64,000 bases of DNA, from assembly GCA_030512335.1 (NCBI GenBank), contig JAULSU010000006.1, forward strand, positions 2,418,001 through 2,482,000. The letters run 5' to 3'. The DNA comes from Immersiella caudata (lineage: Eukaryota; Ascomycota; Sordariomycetes; Sordariales; Lasiosphaeriaceae). Of the stretch, positions 46,810-57,682 are shown piece after piece. The stretch's first letter is position 1. Every line of letters starts with the position of its first letter. The translations under genes and the position numbers were made by a program. The notes below the pieces were generated by a model that saw only the letters and a program-made list of their open reading frames with translations, was not told the DNA's origin and did no database searches.

Positions 46810-47801
46810 ATGCGTGCGCTCTCGTTTCTTCTCATTCTTTTCGCGACCGGGAGGGCGCTTACGAGCCCAACGACGACAGCGCCAAGTCCAACAAACGTTG
46901 GCAGTGGTGAAACGGGCACCTCTTATCACTCGATTCTCCACCATCTACTTCTCTGGGGACCCATCGCGGATTCGTACAGCCGAGACAGGCTTCGATGCTC
47001 GGGTCGACATTGAGCGCAGCTTGTGGGGTTTCTGCCCGACCTTCGTCATATCTGCCCCCGACTGCGGCTTGGCAGGGAACTGCGTCGACCGCCATTCTTG
47101 TCCTCGAGGGTGCGGGAAGGGCCTCGGCCTGACAACTTTCACCTGGTAAGAATCCATGGACATCGTCGCGGTTTTCATGGTTGCTGAGAGCTCGCAGTAC
47201 CGGCTCCAATGGCGAGTTCTGCACAACGGATGAACTGTACTTAACTGGAGGCATCGGCCCCTTTTCGTACATCGGCTGCGGAGGCGGCCCAACGACGGAT
47301 CGTTACTCCGCGTTTACTGTAGACGCGGCGTCAACAGCGACATCGTCGTCAGTCAAGCCGACCTCTTCCCAGACCAGCTCAACAGCACCACCTACAACAG
47401 TTTCGCAGGCCCCTGGGCCAATAGTAAACTCGACAACGTCGCCTCCGTCAAGCTTAGCTCCCACCGCGGGATCCGAAGGCGCAGCCGCTAGCCCCAACAA
47501 CACCGGTGTTATCATAGGGGGCGTGATCGGATGTGTTGCCCTGCTTTGTGGGTCTGGGATTGTTGTCGTGTGGCTGTTGAGAATACAAAGAAACAGGAAC
47601 AATCAAGGCTCCAGACAGCCATCAAGAGCGCAGACAGGACACCTACAGGATACAGCTTCCAATGTCGACAGGAAGGAATCGATCAAAACTACTTGGGTGA
47701 TATCGGAACTGGATGGCCAGATTGCGGACTCGTGGGGACCAAAGGGTCCGGCGGAGCTCCCAGCGAGTTGGACTCCCCGCGTTGCCAGAGCGCAGCAATG
47801 A
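46810..47801 (+). CDS. Single-pass, Ser/Thr-rich surface protein (sensor-like)
   Basis: Exons 46810-46906, 46980-47145 and 47198-47801 sum to 867 nt (288 aa). The signal peptide is MRALSFLLILFATGRA. A compact Cys-rich ectodomain of about 80 residues (LWGFCPTF, CGLAGNCVDRHSC, RGCGKG, NGEFCTTDELYLT, YIGCGGG) is followed by a Ser/Thr/Pro stalk of about 75 residues, a TM helix (GVIIGGVIGCVALLCGSGIV) and a basic cytosolic tail of about 80 residues. This layout resembles yeast Wsc/Mid2-type wall sensors, but the cysteine spacing is not that of a WSC domain. The Ser/Thr stalk would be O-mannosylated, which fits its divergent partner, a mannosyltransferase; that link is only suggestive. Confidence 0.82.
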
Positions 47802-48972
47802 CATTTCGATGAGTGTGCGGCTCGCCTCGGCGCATGAAACTCAAATACGGTGTAAGTAGCATGTGGTGCTACCTAGTGCTATAATGATGGACACAATGCA
47901 AGGACATAGTGCACTTGACAACCGTGATACTGCTTGATCATGGAGCATCCAGCGATTCATTGTATGAAGTGAGTCGAGACAGACGGGTGCATAGATTTCA
48001 GGCAGGCAAGAGGCCCTGGGGCAGGTGAAGTTCCAGTGGCCGCGTGCGCTCAACAGCAGGGTGTCATCAAGGGAAGAGACAAACCAAAGCGCAATATTCA
48101 TTGACACTCTGTATCATAGCTGCCTCTGAAAAGTGCAATTTACTCTGTTGAAGCTACCATCAGAATCGTTCCTTTCCGGTCGAAGGTAAACAAGAACGAA
48201 ATTCACCTTGTCAGACATCTTTCCAGTGCTGCTAGTCATGCTGCTCTTAGCTCAAGAAACATATGACCAGACGTTTCCTAGCCACTTTTTGTCAGCAGCT
48301 TCCTTCCACTCACATAGTGTCTCTTCGGCGCGTTCTAGGTTGCAAGAACGCTCCCAACGCAGCCGTCAGGGTGCCCCCTTCGTCGAGTACATATTCTGGC
48401 AATCTTCTCCATTTCTCCGTCGCCTCTTCTTCCTTCTTTCAAACTTGCATCACTACGAGGGCGGCACCTCACAAGGTTCAGTCTACATTCAAGTACCGGT
48501 CAATATCAACTTTTTCCCATCTACCACCTTCCAACTACTCACACAACTACTACATTCAAGCTCATCTAGCACATATCAATCCATTTTTCCCTGTACCCCA
48601 GTCCCTTCATCACCCATCTGCCCTCCACCCTTTGGGACAACTTCTGCATTCAAATTTAGTCGACCACATCGCTCTTTCTGTCACCCATTTTAATTCTTTG
48701 GGACAGTGTCACCTCAAACTTCTTCAATCGTACCACTCTTCGTCTGCGCTCCGCTGTCCAACGGCTGAGGAAGCTCTCCCCGTCGAACCAATCGAAATTT
48801 ACGTCACACTTTTGTGGCCCCAATACCGTCGCCGCCAGCCCGAACTCGCTTCCTCGACAAATCTACATCGCCCGCGACATCATTCCAAAAGAATCGCTGG
48901 TAAGCACTGCACGTTTCTCCTTCAATTTTTCTGTGCTCGCAGCTTCAAATGATAACCACCGCATAGCCCACC
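47802..48972. other. Intergenic, long pyrimidine-rich leader
   Basis: The right half (48400-48960) is C/T-rich and open in two frames, but the translated products are low-complexity Ser/His/Pro and look like 5' leader of the next gene rather than protein. Confidence 0.45.
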
Positions 48973-50469
48973 ATGGCCGCTTCCGAGTCTCTCACGCCGG
49001 CTGACTGGGTGCGGCTGCGCAAAGTCGACCCCTTCCATACCATAATTGCACGAGCTCTCTTCGAGCTCCTCAAGATCTTCATGGAGGCATGTTACCCACA
49101 GGGCTGGGGCCCATCGGTTCGTGGCCAAGTTGTCATGAGGGAGTATTTCAAGCCGTTGAATTCCATGCGCCGCGACCTGCACCCTCTCTTCAAAGGGCTG
49201 AAAAAAGTCGCCAGGTTTTGGACTGCTCGGATAATGGAATAACAATCTGAGGGTTGTGGATGGGCATCCGTTCATGTTCATTACGAGGTCGGGGCCAGAC
49301 ATGGCAATTACGACATCTCTCTACCATACCTCCCCAACGAGTCCCAACTCCTCGCAATTGAGGCTGTCATATATTGGGACGTTCAACGTGTTGTGAACGA
49401 ATTTCAGGGCATCTGGAAGGATATCGGGTACAGCGATCTGATCAAGAATACCGGTAACGATGTCCCTCGGTTTTGGAGGGGCACCAAGGTCCGGAACCCG
49501 GATTGGCGCGAGGAACATACCGCTCCGCGCGATGCCATGCCGGTTGGAAGTCTCCTGTCACTTGAGGAATGGGAGACCATAAATCTGGACGTGTTCTTTG
49601 GTCAGGTCAGGATCGACCGCAGCAAATGGGGCGACACGGAAGCCCACTTGGACGTCAACGAGAATGATGTCGACGAGCACGAACTCGAGGACATTGAGCA
49701 GCACGAACTCGAGGGCATCAACAATTACGAGATCAAGCAATCGGTCGAGCCCGAGCCCGAGTCTGGCGATGTTCGCGAGCATGCGCCCGAGGATCTCAAC
49801 GAGCACACCGTGGTAAAACAAGAAATCGGCGGTTTCGGCGCTGCCGATGCAGCGCACCACGCCCCGGTCCCGGTACACCCACATGTGGACGGCGATGCGG
49901 CGGTTCTTGGAATCGAAGGAAAGCCCATCGCTACCGATGATCAGCGTGTCGCTGCGAATCATGACGGTCGCAGACTTCAGGGGAACAATCACAACATGCG
50001 CATCCGCCAGGGCTCCTCGCAACTGCAACGCCCCGATTCTCGCCCCGATTCTCACCCCGAAGACCGCCAACCGGCAAAGGACAACAGGCTCGCCAACCTG
50101 CGTGGGCGTAGCTGTAGCTTGAGCGAGATTATGGCTGCCGGTCTGAGATCCGAGAATTAACGCTCAAGCTTGAGAGAGACGCTGCGATTCGGGCAGAGGG
50201 ACGATGCGAGACTACAGAGGGACACTCCGAGAGAAGAGAGAGGGGTCGTGAGAGAAGATAGAGAGGCCGCGAGACAAGGAAGAGATACTGCGGAACAAGA
50301 GAGGGACATTGCGAGACGCGAGAGAGACGATGCGACACGAAGGGCGGAAGCACTACAGGATGAACTCAACGCGCAGAACAAAACAATTGATCGCTTTCAA
50401 GATGACATACCACGGCCCTCGAAGCGGCGGAGAGGCAACAATTTCCACGACAGTATTATCGTGGACTGA
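48973..50469 (+). pseudogene. Coiled-coil protein gene broken by two in-frame TAA codons
   Basis: One frame of 499 codons from MAASESLTPADWVRL to KRRRGNNFHDSIIVD is open except for TAA at 49240-49242 and TAA at 50158-50160. The start has a good context (CACCATGG). Between the stops the frame reads sensibly (HVHYEVGARHGNYDISLPYL, EAVIYWDVQRVVNEFQGIW, then an acidic His/Glu-rich middle). After the second stop comes a strongly charged coiled coil (ERDIARRERDDATRRAEALQ) and a basic KRRR motif. No intron restores the frame. Both TAA codons could derive from CAA by one C-to-T change in a CpA context, which is how repeat-induced point mutation acts. It could also be expressed as shorter products. 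Function unknown. Confidence 0.6.
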
Positions 50470-51682
50470 GTGGAGGGGTAGGGTGCCGCTTGGTGGATGA
50501 AGTCGGGTGTACAAGATCATCGCCTCGCATTTCGTATCACAGATCAAGCTCCTTCATGAGCTCGGGGTATTCGCATTGCATTGGTTTGCGCGGCTTTGCC
50601 GCATGGAGACCTTCGGCCTTGAAGCCATTAACAGGTCATTATTCACCAGCCGCCATATTCAGATCGCCCTGGACCGGACATTCAGGGGTTACACTCCTTC
50701 CCCCTGGACCGCCGGATGCTCACACACATTGACCAAAAGGGTCAACGTTGCCTTCATACTAAGTATTTAGTCTTGCATTTTATTCGATCAAATCGACTAC
50801 CTTTTGGCTGTATAATCGCGCTCTTATCTGCTACAGTGATAAGCCCTCACCTCTGATCAAGCGATGACCTGTCTGCTACACCGAAATCGCTTCAAAAAGT
50901 GAAGATAAACGAATGTACTGGTATGTATGTTCATGGCCGCCCATCTGAGGGCGTCCCAAGCGATTGTAAAAATTCTTGTGCGAGCTCTGGTTGTCCCGAT
51001 CGCCTGCATTGGCATGCGAACGTTAGACCAAGTCTGGATCCTAAATCGCGGTTTAAGAACTTTACGCGTGGGGGCATCGTCGGATTGTTGCAGCAGTGAG
51101 CTCGACGGGATTTTGCCAAACGGAAATAATAATAAAAAAAATAAAAAAAATGGAGATTTGGAGATTTGCTTCAAATCGGAAAGCCCGATTTTGGTATGTT
51201 TCCACATGGGCGCGGTTGAAACACCTTCATGACGGAATCGGCACGGTCTCGCAAGCAATCACCTCTCTCAAATACGATGCCGGCCATGCCCAAAGCTCTC
51301 ATAAAGCCGTCACGGAATCCCGACGAACTCGGAGGAAGTCTAATGACATCGTTCCTTGCCGGAGCGGAGATAGCAGGACAGCAAAATGCGCGAGGAGAGG
51401 GCCACACAGCCGAAGTTCCTGAGCCTGGAGCTTGTCGCTGATTGATCCGATAAGCGCGATTCCGTACTGGTCAGTCAGTCGTCTTGGGTGCTGCGCACCG
51501 CCGACCTTGCGTTAATCGACCTCTTCTTCCCCGCGGGCAGACTTCACAGTGTTCAATGCTGATAGGGGGCAAGTTGTTACCAAAAATGTACTCTTGAAAT
51601 GTATCCTAACCCAGTCCTAATGCCAACCCCCTGTGTTCCTCTAACAAGTGTGCCCAATGACCCAAAGACAAAGGAAACCGTT
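50470..51682. other. Intergenic
   Basis: About 1.2 kb; A-rich run near 51125-51150. Open frames lack recognisable features. Confidence 0.45.
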
Positions 51683-52809
51683 TTACATAACAACACACCA
51701 CCCAAAGATCCCTCTCCTGCTCGTCAAGTCCTTATACTCGGCCTCCGTCTTCTCTTGCTTCTGCCTCGTCGATGCAACCTCCTCCTTCAACCCATTCAGC
51801 TCCTCCTTCAACCCCCTAATCATCGTCTCCCTCTCCAGCTCTCTCTTCTCCGTATCCCTCAGCTCTCTCTCCCTCTCCTCCCTAACTTGCTCATCTCTGG
51901 CCACCTGTGCAACCTGCAGCCCCGCCAGCTCACTCGCCACCTTGCGAAGCTGCTCCTCCAACTCCCTCGCCCGCTCCTCATATACCCGCCTCTGCTCCTC
52001 CAGCTCCGCCTTCAAGACGCCTCCCGCCGCCGTCTCGTGCAGCGCCATGCCCTCCGCGATCTCCTCCTGTATCTGAAGCGTTATCGGCCGCCTCTGCTTG
52101 AGAATGTGTCGAAGAATCTCCGTTGCTGACTCGACGCCGTTATCCTGCCTCCGCACCTCGCATCCGTGCGATACCAGACCGCCCCAGAACTCCTCCTTGG
52201 TCTTGAGCTCAGTCTCGCGCTCGACGGCCTTGTCTTGGGGGAGGGCATCCCACATTGTCGTGGCCAGAACAACCGAGGACAGCCCGGATTGGCCGCAAAG
52301 TTCGCGGAACATGTGGATGTTCTTGGTACCGGAGCCGCCGACGCGGTTATCTTGGATACGGTGGAGGTAGACGAGGCCGGCGAGCTTGATGTTGGCTGAG
52401 TACGAGCGTTCGAGCCAGGTGGCGATTTCGCCCAGGATGTCGGTGTCGGTGCGGTTGGTGTCGTCGAATCCGGGGGTGTCGATGAGGAAGATGGTTTCGT
52501 CGTCGAGGGCGATGGGGTGGATGCTGATGGTCGAGGTGCAAGACTCCAGATCGTTGCCGATGATGGCCGTGTCGGAGAAGTGCGAGATGAAGGTGCTTTT
52601 CCCCACGCCAGTGAGGCCCATGACAGCGATGACGGCATCTTCGGGTCTGTTGGTTGGTTGTTAGCTTTGTGGTTGGAAAGAGGAAGGTGGATGGTATACC
52701 CAATGTGTGGAAGCGGGGGTTCCAAGGTCTGGGTTGAGGGAGCGGGTGACTGGAGACCGTCCTTGACGGAGCCGGCCTTGGCGGCGGGCTTTGAAGGTGC
52801 TTGGCCCAT
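51683..52809 (-). CDS. P-loop GTPase with coiled coil (AIG1/IMAP-like), N-myristoylation signal
   Basis: Exons 52809-52700 and 52646-51683 (53-bp intron) sum to 1,074 nt (357 aa). It begins MGQAPSKPAAKAG: Gly2 and Ser6 fit the N-myristoylation consensus, so membrane anchoring is likely. G domain: G1 GLTGVGKST at residues 47-55, G3 DTPGFDD, and a conserved block around LHRIQDNRVGGSGTKN and VLATTMWD, which recurs in the neighbour gene. From about residue 220 to 330 there is a long coiled coil (EEQRRVYEERARELEEQLRK onward). The C-terminal end reads GIFGWCVVM. Fungal relatives are usually annotated as AIG1/GTPase-like with unknown function. It is head-to-head with the paralogue at 53690, suggesting an inverted duplication. 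Confidence 0.88.
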
Positions 52810-53689
52810 TGTGCTTGATGTGTGGGTCTCGCTGGCTGTCCAGAGGTAAAAAGGTCGAATGTTTTTCCTTTTCGGAACACCAAGAAAATTTGTGTGATCG
52901 TGCTTGGGATCCTTCAAAGGCGTCCACACCTCACGGCGATTGAACGGCTCTTATATCCGGCCTCAGCGTTGCTGCCTTGTCGCTTTCGCAATGCTCGTCG
53001 TCCTCCCAACTGGGCATTGCGGCCATATCTCGCCAGCACGCAGATCGCAGTCATGCCAGCACTTCAAAGCCCGTTCGCCTCATCTCTACGCCGACCAAAA
53101 CAAGTTCGCATGCCAATCAAGGCATCAGGCACCGTTGAACGCACTGATCCAGAACCTGCACGTTGGCTGGGTCCAACAAAGCACGACACGGGAGGGTCAC
53201 TAGGCCAAGAAACACATCTGGACAGCGCTGGGCCTCTCGCTGGCAAGTGTCGTTTCTTCCTAACGGCCCAGCTGTCTTTGACACGACACGAACTAGAGGG
53301 GAATCACATGTCAGCGTGGCTCCAACAGCATCGCTCAGTTGGGCGCGTTGATCTGGAAGTGGGGGAGCATTGGCGCCCTAGGTCGAAAGCGTTTCTACCT
53401 GATCCGAAGCACCAGTCGCCCCCGAAGTTTGGGCGTGCTGCGGGAGAGTCTGATTGGCCAACTGCACGGTGGGGCGAGACAACCCCAAGATTGCCAGCTA
53501 TTGGTGTTGACCACCTGAAGGTCTAAAACTGAAGCCCAGGAACCTTTTGTTACTTTCTCTCCTGTTCAGTTTCGTACCATCGTACTATCGACGAGTCTCT
53601 TTTCAAATCAGCACTGTCACAAGCTGCTCACCGCTTTTTCGATGGAGTGAGCCGTCTCCTTTCCGAGCTACACCTCCCTCAGCTAACGC
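52810..53689. promoter_or_regulatory. Divergent promoter of the GTPase pair
   Basis: 880 bp between two divergent start codons. A minor plus-strand frame (52822-53526) is probably spurious. The 3' end is C/T-rich as in a core promoter. Confidence 0.4.
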
Positions 53690-55068
53690 ATGTCTAGCGA
53701 GAGCGCAGGATTCGTCATTCTCATGGGAATGACAGGTGCCGGAAAAAGCACCTTCATCTCACGCCTGACCGGTCTTGAAGGGGAAGTTGGTGTCGGCCAC
53801 ACCTTGTCATCAAGTCAGTCCACTCTATCTGCCCTTTAGCTTAGGTCACAAAGTAGAATCTAACTTCTCCCAGCCACCGCTGAAACCGCCTGCTACACAG
53901 CCCAATACGACGACAAGCGCATAATCCATCTCATCGACACCCCTGGCTGTAAGCTTCATTTCTACCCTCTTCACCCTTATACGCCGATGTCTCAGGAGAC
54001 AGCCCCTCATCCCCCCGTTCCAAAGATATTCCTAAACACCGTTTCAATGGAACTCAGCAGCTAACATTACGTCCAGTCGACGACACGGCCCGCTCCGACG
54101 CCGACATCCTCAACACCATCTCCACCCGCCTCTCGACCCTCTACCGCGCCCACCAACCCCTCCTCGGCATCATCTTCCTCCACCGCATAACCGACGTCCG
54201 CCTCGGCGGCTCCGCCATCAAAAACTTCAACATCCTCCAGCGCCTATGCGGTCCCGCAAACTACGACCGCATCGTCCTCGCCACCACCATGTGGTCCGAA
54301 GCCTCCCACCGTCCGGGCGGATACGAAGCCGCCGTCGGCCGAGAAGACCGACTTTGGGGCTACTGGAGTGAAATGTTCCAGGAAAAAAGCAAGATTGTGC
54401 GGCATCACACGGACAGCGCGGAGTCGGCGAGGACGATATTGAGTTGTTTGGTGGATCATACGGGCGCGATGCAGCCGTTGCAGATACAGAGGGAGTTGGT
54501 GGATGAGAGGATGACGCTGAATCAGACGGGTGCGGGCAGGTATGTGCGGAGGGAGTTGTTGGCGGCGAAGGAGAAGCTGGATAGGGAGTTGGCGGAGTTG
54601 CAGAGGGCAGTGGAGGATACGGCGCGGAAGGTGGAGGAGGAGGCGAGTCGGACGACGACGACGACGACGACGACGACGACTGCTACCACGGGGGATGTAA
54701 GGAGGGAGGTGGTGAGGGCTCAGACGGGGAATTCAGCTGTTTCGGCTCGAAGTGCGAAGAGGAAACGGACGGATGAGATCCAGATGATAGAGGAAGCAGA
54801 GTATCCGCGTCGCCCGTCTTTGAGGGGCGGGCCGGGGAGTGTGACAGGGAGTTATTGGCGGGTTGAGGGCCAACAGGAAGCTGGCGGACAGCAGCAGCCG
54901 GATGAGTGGACGAGATACATTCCAAAGGTGTTTTTAAATTGGTTCCCTGGGTCGGATGCTGGCCGTCAGGGTGGGATAGGTATCATCACGTCGAAATGGC
55001 CGTCCATTTTCGGGTCTTCGAAGCCGGGAGAGTCAAGTACAAGTTTAGCGTACGGTCCCGGTTCTTAG
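53690..55068 (+). CDS. P-loop GTPase paralogue (AIG1/IMAP-like)
   Basis: Exons 53690-53813, 53874-53948 and 54077-55068 sum to 1,191 nt (396 aa). G1 GMTGAGKST lies at residues 13-21. G3 DTPGFDDTARSDADIL is split by an intron after the Gly. Shared block GIIFLHRITDVRLGGSAIKN, then IVLATTMWSEASH. After residue 210 there is a helical, partly coiled region (ELLAAKEKLDRELAELQRAV), then a pure Thr run of ten residues encoded by an ACG/CGA-type microsatellite near 54651-54680, then a basic KRKR stretch and a Gly/Gln-rich tail. It lacks the myristoylation start of its neighbour. Role unknown; by family, membrane- or self-assembly-linked GTP switching. Confidence 0.87.
54649..54680 (+). repeat. GAC/ACG trinucleotide microsatellite inside GTPase gene
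   Basis: About ten ACG codons in a row encode poly-Thr in the second GTPase. Length polymorphism would change only Thr count and not the frame. Confidence 0.8.
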
Positions 55069-55573
55069 AGGGAACCGACATCGTGGAGATCTTGGTAGCG
55101 CTTCCTAACTAGCCCAAGGAATACATTGAAACACACCACATGGTCAATGACCTCGGCAGCTAAAAGCACCGCTAGAGGGAGACGTGGCTGGTTGACTAAG
55201 CGCCCCGCTGTTTCGATAATTATTAGTGCTACGTGGAACTCCGAATCAAAAAGGGTAGACTCGTTTTCCGGCGACGCCTGCAGTGTTTCTTTTGTCTTTA
55301 GAACCAACATCTTCACAAAGTGACCAAGCGTTTCAGATTATCGTTGCTGTGCCGCATTTAAGCCGCTCACGCTAAACTGGTGTATCAGGTTGGTCGGCTC
55401 TTGGCAGTTGGGGCTCCAACATCAACGCCCCTTCCTTCACCTTGGCTGCCTTGAGCTAATTTCCAATGTCCACAGCAGACTAAAGCCGCGATATTCCCTA
55501 CGAAAACAGGGTCAATCCCCCTAAAAAAAATCTCCCGGATATTGCACTGACACCAGTCACCTCACCTACGAAC
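55069..55573. other. Intergenic
   Basis: Between two plus-strand genes; likely promoter of the HET gene. No gene seen. Confidence 0.5.
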
Positions 55574-57682
55574 ATGCCATTCTGCACCCGCTGCCAAAAG
55601 CTCAGCATCGAGCACCTCGTCAACACCGAAATCCTCTTCCAACCCGACCTCCCCACGCTCAAACGAAATGCCGAAAATGGATGCAGCTTCTGCACCCTCT
55701 GCTGGACCGCCCTCCGCCAATCCAACCCCGAAGACCTCATCGCCCGCCTCCTGCAGGGCAAATCTGCTTGGGTAGCTGGGGAGAAATGGACACCGACCAT
55801 CTGGCTCATCGGCCTGTCGCTCATGGATCGCAGTGGCTCCGGCCAGGCCAGCATCGAAGTGAGCGTGGGGAAGCCAGTTCTTTCCGCGGGGTTCGATGGG
55901 GAGAGGGAGGAAGATCAGAATCCGCAGCCGAACGTCAACGGAACTCTTGCGCTCTATGAGACGCCGGGTCAGCTATCGCGGTACAAGCTCTTCGGTCGGC
56001 GAAGCACCGTAGATCAGAACCCGGATTTGTATCTGGCGCTCATTCGGCACTGGCTGAATGACTGCCTGAACAACCACGAGACGTGCAAGTCCCCCGTTGG
56101 CAAGAGCAGCGGCGTGATGCCCACGAGAGTCATCGACGTGGGCGACACCAACATTGCAAAGCCACCGTCGCAAGCACGTCTCGTATATACCAAGGGGCTT
56201 CGCGAGCGGTACATTGCCTTATCCTACTGCTGGGGCCCAGACACATCCGACATCTTCACCCTCGACGCCGGCACCTACGCAGTCATGACCTCGGCCCAGG
56301 GATTTCCAGTGTCAAAATTAGCTCGCACACACAGGGAGATCATAGCCCTTGCGCGTGCGCTGGGAATCCGCTACGTTTGGGTCGACGCGCTATGCATCAT
56401 CCAAGGCGACGCCGCTGACTGGGAAAAGGAATCCAAAATGATGGCGCGCGTGTACGGCGACTCGACACTGACAGTCGTCGCGGGGCGCTCACCCAGTTCC
56501 AAGAGCGGCTTCGTCACCAACGATATCAACCTCAAGGGAGAAAGACCCCCACCCTGTCAACTCCCCGTGAGCCGCGAAAGCCCAACCAGCTCCGACACCG
56601 TCACCGTCGACCTGCGCCGCTCTCGAGAAATCGGCCCGCTCCTCGAGCGAGGCTGGTGTTTCCAAGAGCGCCTGAGCGCGCCCCGCGCGGTGCTCTTCGC
56701 CGAAGAACAAACCGCCTTTCTGTGCAACCGCGAGCAGTACTGGGAAGACGGCTGGGTAAGTCGCAACCCGTGGCGTCCCAAGTTCGTGCAGCAGCAACCC
56801 AAATGGATCACCGACCCGAAGCTTCCCCTCACGCCCGCCGAAGAGACACTGAAGGATTGGTACTGGATGCTATTCCACTATTCGCAGTGCCTGCTATCCA
56901 ACCCGCATGATATCTTTGCTGCCATCTGCGCCGTTGCGCAGCAAGCGTCGCGCACGCTTGTTGGATCGCGATATCTTGCTGGGATATGGGAGGCTGATAT
57001 GGTTCGGGGCTTGCTCTGGAGGCCGTGTTACCACTTCCAACTGGGTCCTGCTGCGCGAACGCCGACGACACGTCCCAAGCCGACTAGGCTGACGAAGGGT
57101 AAAGGACCGGTCATCCGCGCGCCGTCTTGGTCTTGGGCGGCAGTCGAGGGGCCCGTCGCCGGCCCTTCCTTCAACCCGAGTCAAGTTGCGAAATACCGAG
57201 ACCCGAAGTATCCCATGGTCCGCCCGGGGGGTCCTGGTGGAAAGTGGTCGCTGAACGACACATACGGCGTTGACACACTGCACATGCCTGAGTGCGAGTT
57301 GCGGCTGCTGGGGCGTGCAGGGTACGCGCTGACGTCGAAGGAGTCGGTGAAAGACTACCTCAAGAGCAAAAGAGGTCGGAGCAAGGTGGTGTCAGCTAGG
57401 GTAGCCTCGCATGGTGTCTTGCTGCTCGAAGAAACAGCACGAGCTCCGGGGAGCAAGTCTGCATCCGTCCCTTGGCAGGATTCCGTCGTTGGTGTTGGCT
57501 TCTTTGACGACGAGAGCGAGAAACCCAGCGTCAGTGGGGTTTGGTGCCTGCCAATCGTACAGGATTTGGGCTTGATTCTGAAGAAAAACGCGAATGGAAA
57601 GTTTTCCCGTTTGGGGTGGTGTTCGGTAGAGGAGGAGAGTTGGTTTCAAGGGAAGCCAGAAGCGAACATTTCGCTGTGTTAG
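55574..57682 (+). CDS. HET-domain protein (heterokaryon incompatibility type)
   Basis: One exon, 702 aa. The N-terminus has paired cysteines (FCTRC, CSFCTLC) that could bind metal or stabilise the region before the HET domain. HET core at about residues 210-370: RYIALSYCWG, ARALGIRYVWVDALCIIQGD, SKMMARVYGDSTLTVVAG and further on RGWCFQERLSAPRAVLF. The C-terminal 330 residues contain WSWAAVEGPVAG and NDTYGVDTLHMPECELRLLG, as in the tyrosinase-like/VIB-type HET proteins of ascomycetes. HET domains can trigger cell death upon non-self recognition, but most members, including this type, have no tested role. There is no NACHT or repeat domain. Confidence 0.92.
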   Translation: MPFCTRCQKLSIEHLVNTEILFQPDLPTLKRNAENGCSFCTLCWTALRQSNPEDLIARLLQGKSAWVAGEKWTPTIWLIGLSLMDRSGSGQASIEVSVGKPVLSAGFDGEREEDQNPQPNVNGTLALYETPGQLSRYKLFGRRSTVDQNPDLYLALIRHWLNDCLNNHETCKSPVGKSSGVMPTRVIDVGDTNIAKPPSQARLVYTKGLRERYIALSYCWGPDTSDIFTLDAGTYAVMTSAQGFPVSKLARTHREIIALARALGIRYVWVDALCIIQGDAADWEKESKMMARVYGDSTLTVVAGRSPSSKSGFVTNDINLKGERPPPCQLPVSRESPTSSDTVTVDLRRSREIGPLLERGWCFQERLSAPRAVLFAEEQTAFLCNREQYWEDGWVSRNPWRPKFVQQQPKWITDPKLPLTPAEETLKDWYWMLFHYSQCLLSNPHDIFAAICAVAQQASRTLVGSRYLAGIWEADMVRGLLWRPCYHFQLGPAARTPTTRPKPTRLTKGKGPVIRAPSWSWAAVEGPVAGPSFNPSQVAKYRDPKYPMVRPGGPGGKWSLNDTYGVDTLHMPECELRLLGRAGYALTSKESVKDYLKSKRGRSKVVSARVASHGVLLLEETARAPGSKSASVPWQDSVVGVGFFDDESEKPSVSGVWCLPIVQDLGLILKKNANGKFSRLGWCSVEEESWFQGKPEANISLC

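Noticed and set aside
48263..48952. 229-codon plus-strand frame upstream of the coiled-coil pseudogene
   Set aside because: Ser/His/Pro-rich with no motif, overlaps another open frame, and lies in a pyrimidine-rich stretch that looks like a 5' leader.
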